Source of the DNA: Actinomycetota bacterium
GTDB lineage: Bacteria; Actinomycetota; Thermoleophilia; Gaiellales; F1-60-MAGs149
Length of the DNA: 64,000 nucleotides
Direction: 5' to 3'
Assembly (NCBI GenBank): GCA_009885805.1
Contig: VFJZ01000057.1
Location: 46,652 to 110,651, forward strand
Shown: in pieces, positions 61,588 to 64,000 of the stretch
How positions within the stretch are numbered: the stretch's first letter is position 1
Layout: each line of letters opens with the position of its first letter
The notes under the pieces: model-generated
What the model was told of the DNA's origin: nothing
What the model saw: the letters and a program-made list of their open reading frames with translations, nothing else
Databases searched by the model: none
Program-made: the position numbers and the translations under genes

Positions 61588-62511
61588 ATGCCGCTCGACC
61601 CGCAGATCGAGGCCGCGTTGTTCGGTGCTGCCGACGCGCCGTCGTTCTCCCTCGGCGTCGAGGAGGCGAGGGCGGCGGAGTACGAGTTCATCGAGATGTG
61701 CGGGCCGCTGCTGCCGATGGCGGCGGTGGAGGACCGTCGCGTTCCGGTCGACGGCGCCGAGATCGGCGTCCGCCTCTACACACCGGCCGGCGCGGCGCCC
61801 TTCTCGGGTCTTGTCTTCTTCCACGGTGGCGGCTGGGTCGCGGGTGACCTCGACACGATGGACCGCGTCTGTCGCAACGTCGCGCACGGCGCCGGCTGCG
61901 TCGTCGCGTCCGTGGATTACCGGCGCGCCCCGGAGCACCGCTTCCCGGTCGCGGCCGAGGACTGCTACGCCGCGACGGCGTGGGTTGCTGCGAACGCCGG
62001 CGCGCTCGGGATCGATCCGGCGCGGCTCGCGGTCGGCGGCGACAGCGCCGGCGGCAACCTCGCCGCCGTCATCAGCCTGATGGCGCGTGACCGTGGCGGG
62101 CCCGCGATCGCCTTTCAGCTGATGATCTACCCGGTCACCGACTGCTCGTTCGACACGCCGTCGTATCACGACTGCGCCGACGGGTTCGGCCTCACGAGGG
62201 CGATGATGGAGTGGTTCTGGGAGCAGTACGTCCCCGCCGCCGCGGAGCGTCCGCACCCGTATGCCTCACCGCTCCGCGCCGAGCACCATCGGGGGCTGCC
62301 GCCAGCGCTCGTCCAGGTCGCCGGCTACGACCCGCTGCGGGATGAGGGCCGGGCCTACGCGGATCGTCTCCGCGCGGCCGGTGTCGCGACGGAGTTCCGG
62401 TGCTACGACGGCCTGGTCCACGGCTACCTGCAGATGGTGACGATCGCCGCTGCCGCCAGTGATGCGACCGCCGACGCGATCGCGGCCCTGAGGGCCGCGC
62501 TGCGACGGTGA
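61588..62511 (+). CDS. Alpha/beta hydrolase, hormone-sensitive lipase family
   Basis: A 307-residue esterase of the HSL group. The oxyanion-hole motif is FFHGGGW (HGGG at 79-82), the nucleophile elbow GGDSAGGN (Ser153), and the remaining triad members are Asp248 (GYDPLRDEG) and His278 (LVHGY). No signal peptide, so probably cytoplasmic. AGGAGG (61577-61582) lies five bases before the ATG, and TAGAGT (61549-61554) overlapping the previous stop could be its -10. It may deacylate small esters; the substrate is unknown. Confidence 0.9.
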   Translation: MPLDPQIEAALFGAADAPSFSLGVEEARAAEYEFIEMCGPLLPMAAVEDRRVPVDGAEIGVRLYTPAGAAPFSGLVFFHGGGWVAGDLDTMDRVCRNVAHGAGCVVASVDYRRAPEHRFPVAAEDCYAATAWVAANAGALGIDPARLAVGGDSAGGNLAAVISLMARDRGGPAIAFQLMIYPVTDCSFDTPSYHDCADGFGLTRAMMEWFWEQYVPAAAERPHPYASPLRAEHHRGLPPALVQVAGYDPLRDEGRAYADRLRAAGVATEFRCYDGLVHGYLQMVTIAAAASDATADAIAALRAALRR

Positions 62512-62543
62512 TCATCCCGTAGTAGCATCGTGTCGCAGGCCCC

Positions 62544-63806
62544 GTGAGAACCGTCGCTCGCCACCTCGCCCGCGTTGTCCTGGGGCCGTCGGAGAACCAC
62601 TTCCGGCGGCTCTGGTTCTCGCTGGCGGTGACGATGTTCGGTACCTGGGCCGGCGCCGTCGCTCTCAGCGTCCGGCTGTACGACCAGACCGGTTCGCCGA
62701 CGTACGCCTCCCTGCTCTACGTCGCGGAGTTCGCCCCCGTCGTGCTGATCGGCGTTCTCAGCGGGCGGCTCCTCGACCGGCTGCCCCCCGTGCGCGCGCT
62801 GGCCGTGCTCGAGGTCGTCGCCGGCGCGATGTGGTTGCTGCTCGTGTTCGTCGACCGGCCGCCGCTCGTGATCGCGCTGGCGTTCGTGACGGGGGCCTGC
62901 GCGGGTGCCTACAAGATCCTCGCCACGAGCGCCGTCTCCCTGCTCGTGAGGGACGACGATCTCGCCGCCGCCAACGCGGCCACGCTCTCGATCGACAACA
63001 TCACGACGACGCTCGGTTTCGCCGCAGGCGGTGCGTTGCTGGGGTTTGCGGCGCCGGAGTTCGTGATCGGCCTGAACGCGGCGACGTTCGCGTTCAGCGC
63101 CCTGCTGCTGGTGACCGTCCCGTACCTGCGCGCGCCGCTCGACGCCGCCACGCTCGCTGCGCAGCCGTTCCGCGACCGGATGACGCTCGGCGCCCGGCGG
63201 ATGTGGCAGAACCCCCGTTTGCGCGTCGTCCTCCTGTCGCTGCCGATCGCGACCGCGGGGATCGGGGCGGCCAACAGCCTCGAGGTTCCCTACCTGCGCG
63301 GAACGGCCGGATTCTCGCCGACCCTGATCGGCGTCGCCCTGGCCGGCGCCGCCTGTGGCCTCGTGCTGGGTGCCTGGGTGGCGCCCTTCCTGCCCGCGAC
63401 GACGAACACGTACATCGTCGCGATGGCGGTCATGGGGGTGTCCTGGGCGGTGGTCGCAATGACGGTGATGCCAGCGCCGATCATCGCCGCCAACCTCGCC
63501 AGTGGTGTCGCCAACGGCGTCGCGATCATCCGTTTCCGGACGACGATGCAGGAGGAGACGCTGCCCGCCGAACGCGCCTCGACGATCGGATTCATCTACG
63601 CGCTGGCGTTCGGGCTGGGCGTCGCCGGTGCGGCCGTCGCCGGCCCGATCGGATCGCAGATCGGCGTTCGCGAGGGATTGCTGCTCGGCGCGGGGCTGTT
63701 CGCTGTCACCGCCGTGGTCGCCCTCGCCGCCCACGTTGCCACGCGCGCCGCCGGGCCGGTGCTCGCGGACGACGGCGCCGGCGCGAGGGTCGACGCCAGC
63801 CGCTAG
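62544..63806 (+). CDS. Major facilitator superfamily transporter
   Basis: A 420-residue MFS protein with about 12 helices. The motif A region is GVLSGRLLDRLPPVRAL (first cytoplasmic loop), and the N-terminal LWFSLAVTMFGTWAGAVALS, DDLAAANAATLSIDNITTT and a central loop of about 30 residues resemble MFS_3/enterobactin-exporter-type permeases. Function is likely export of a small molecule. GTG start. The TAG stop is the first part of the second repeat copy. Confidence 0.87.
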   Translation: MRTVARHLARVVLGPSENHFRRLWFSLAVTMFGTWAGAVALSVRLYDQTGSPTYASLLYVAEFAPVVLIGVLSGRLLDRLPPVRALAVLEVVAGAMWLLLVFVDRPPLVIALAFVTGACAGAYKILATSAVSLLVRDDDLAAANAATLSIDNITTTLGFAAGGALLGFAAPEFVIGLNAATFAFSALLLVTVPYLRAPLDAATLAAQPFRDRMTLGARRMWQNPRLRVVLLSLPIATAGIGAANSLEVPYLRGTAGFSPTLIGVALAGAACGLVLGAWVAPFLPATTNTYIVAMAVMGVSWAVVAMTVMPAPIIAANLASGVANGVAIIRFRTTMQEETLPAERASTIGFIYALAFGLGVAGAAVAGPIGSQIGVREGLLLGAGLFAVTAVVALAAHVATRAAGPVLADDGAGARVDASR

Positions 63807-64000
63807 TGGTGCGACACGGCAATGGCGCGATGTTCGGAGGCCCCTGGATCGTCCTACGCGTGGTGGTGACGCGGTCGAAGGGCTGACCGCATCTCCAACG
63901 CGCTGCGGCGACCGTCTGCTGCGCCGCAAGCGGCGCAGCCGCGGGCTTCGCGGGTGACCCGCCCGCCGCTTGAACTTGCTCCGGCAAGCCCAGCGCGACG
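63805..64000. repeat. Second copy of the 10.7-kb element, inverted and cut by the window end (copy B)
   Basis: From AGTGGTGCG to the right edge this sequence follows the reverse complement of 10712-10968, with 24 identical bases at 63832-63855 and 36 at 63919-63954 (palindrome CTGCGCCGC-AA-GCGGCGCAG). The first 21 bases agree with the left end of copy A at 18 positions. The distal part lies beyond the window. Like copy A it starts at the TAG stop of the upstream gene. Confidence 0.75.

Noticed and set aside
62530-62547. Five-codon leader frame overlapping the MFS start as GTGA
   Set aside because: Too short to support; a TAGCAT hexamer would start transcription downstream of its GTG.

Overview
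High-GC (about 70%) chromosomal DNA from a bacterium, almost solid with coding sequence. Neighbouring genes typically overlap by GTGA, ATGA or CTGA. Menaquinone is made by the futalosine route (mqnE, mqnA, mqnC, with UbiD, UbiX, UbiE and polyprenyl-synthase partners). A menaquinol:cytochrome c reductase of the split qcrABC type is present, and many starts look leaderless, with a -10 hexamer 6-10 bp before the start codon. This fits a high-GC monoderm such as Actinomycetota (for example Thermoleophilia) or Chloroflexota; the sequence alone does not decide between them. No rRNA, tRNA, CRISPR, phage or intact transposase gene was found.

Layout. 0-2.3 kb: end of a membrane glycosyltransferase, then a minus-strand operon (M23-like protein, ymdB, small membrane protein). 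2.3-8.4 kb: an ABC exporter, hemB, hemL, a small protein resembling part of a polyprenyl synthase, and a UbiD decarboxylase. 8.4-10.7 kb: qcrABC. 10.7-11.0 kb: a 257-bp element with terminal inverted repeats. 11.0-18.3 kb: ubiX, ubiE, polyprenyl synthase, mqnE, mqnA, mqnC, a small protein, a DedA protein and a PIG-V-like mannosyltransferase. 18.3-22.9 kb (minus): RNase D, an ABC exporter and a GAF-GAF-HD-GYP protein.

22.9-28.2 kb: aminotransferase, DUF354 protein, CapD-type dehydratase, LysR regulator. 28.3-32.1 kb: a compact cassette of GntR regulator, PhyH-type dioxygenase, glutamine-synthetase-like ligase and a solute-binding-type protein without a signal peptide. 32-62 kb: a large surface-polysaccharide region with about ten glycosyltransferases, a Wzm/Wzt exporter, rmd and gmd for GDP-deoxysugars, a UDP-xylose synthase, a Wzx-type flippase, an initiating phosphoglycosyltransferase, two paralogous polytopic GT-C-like proteins, a secreted glycosidase and two further ABC exporter modules. 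The end holds an HDOD protein, a lipase-like hydrolase, an MFS transporter and a second, inverted copy of the 10.7-kb element.

Main points for a second look: three genes (hemB, rmd, the flippase) that appear to start at CTG inside CTGA overlaps; head-to-head gene pairs whose -10 elements overlap, giving near-leaderless divergent transcripts; a hairpin that displays the mqnE ribosome-binding site in its loop; the dispersed inverted-repeat element abutting stop codons; and the GntR/PhyH/ligase/binding-protein cassette.
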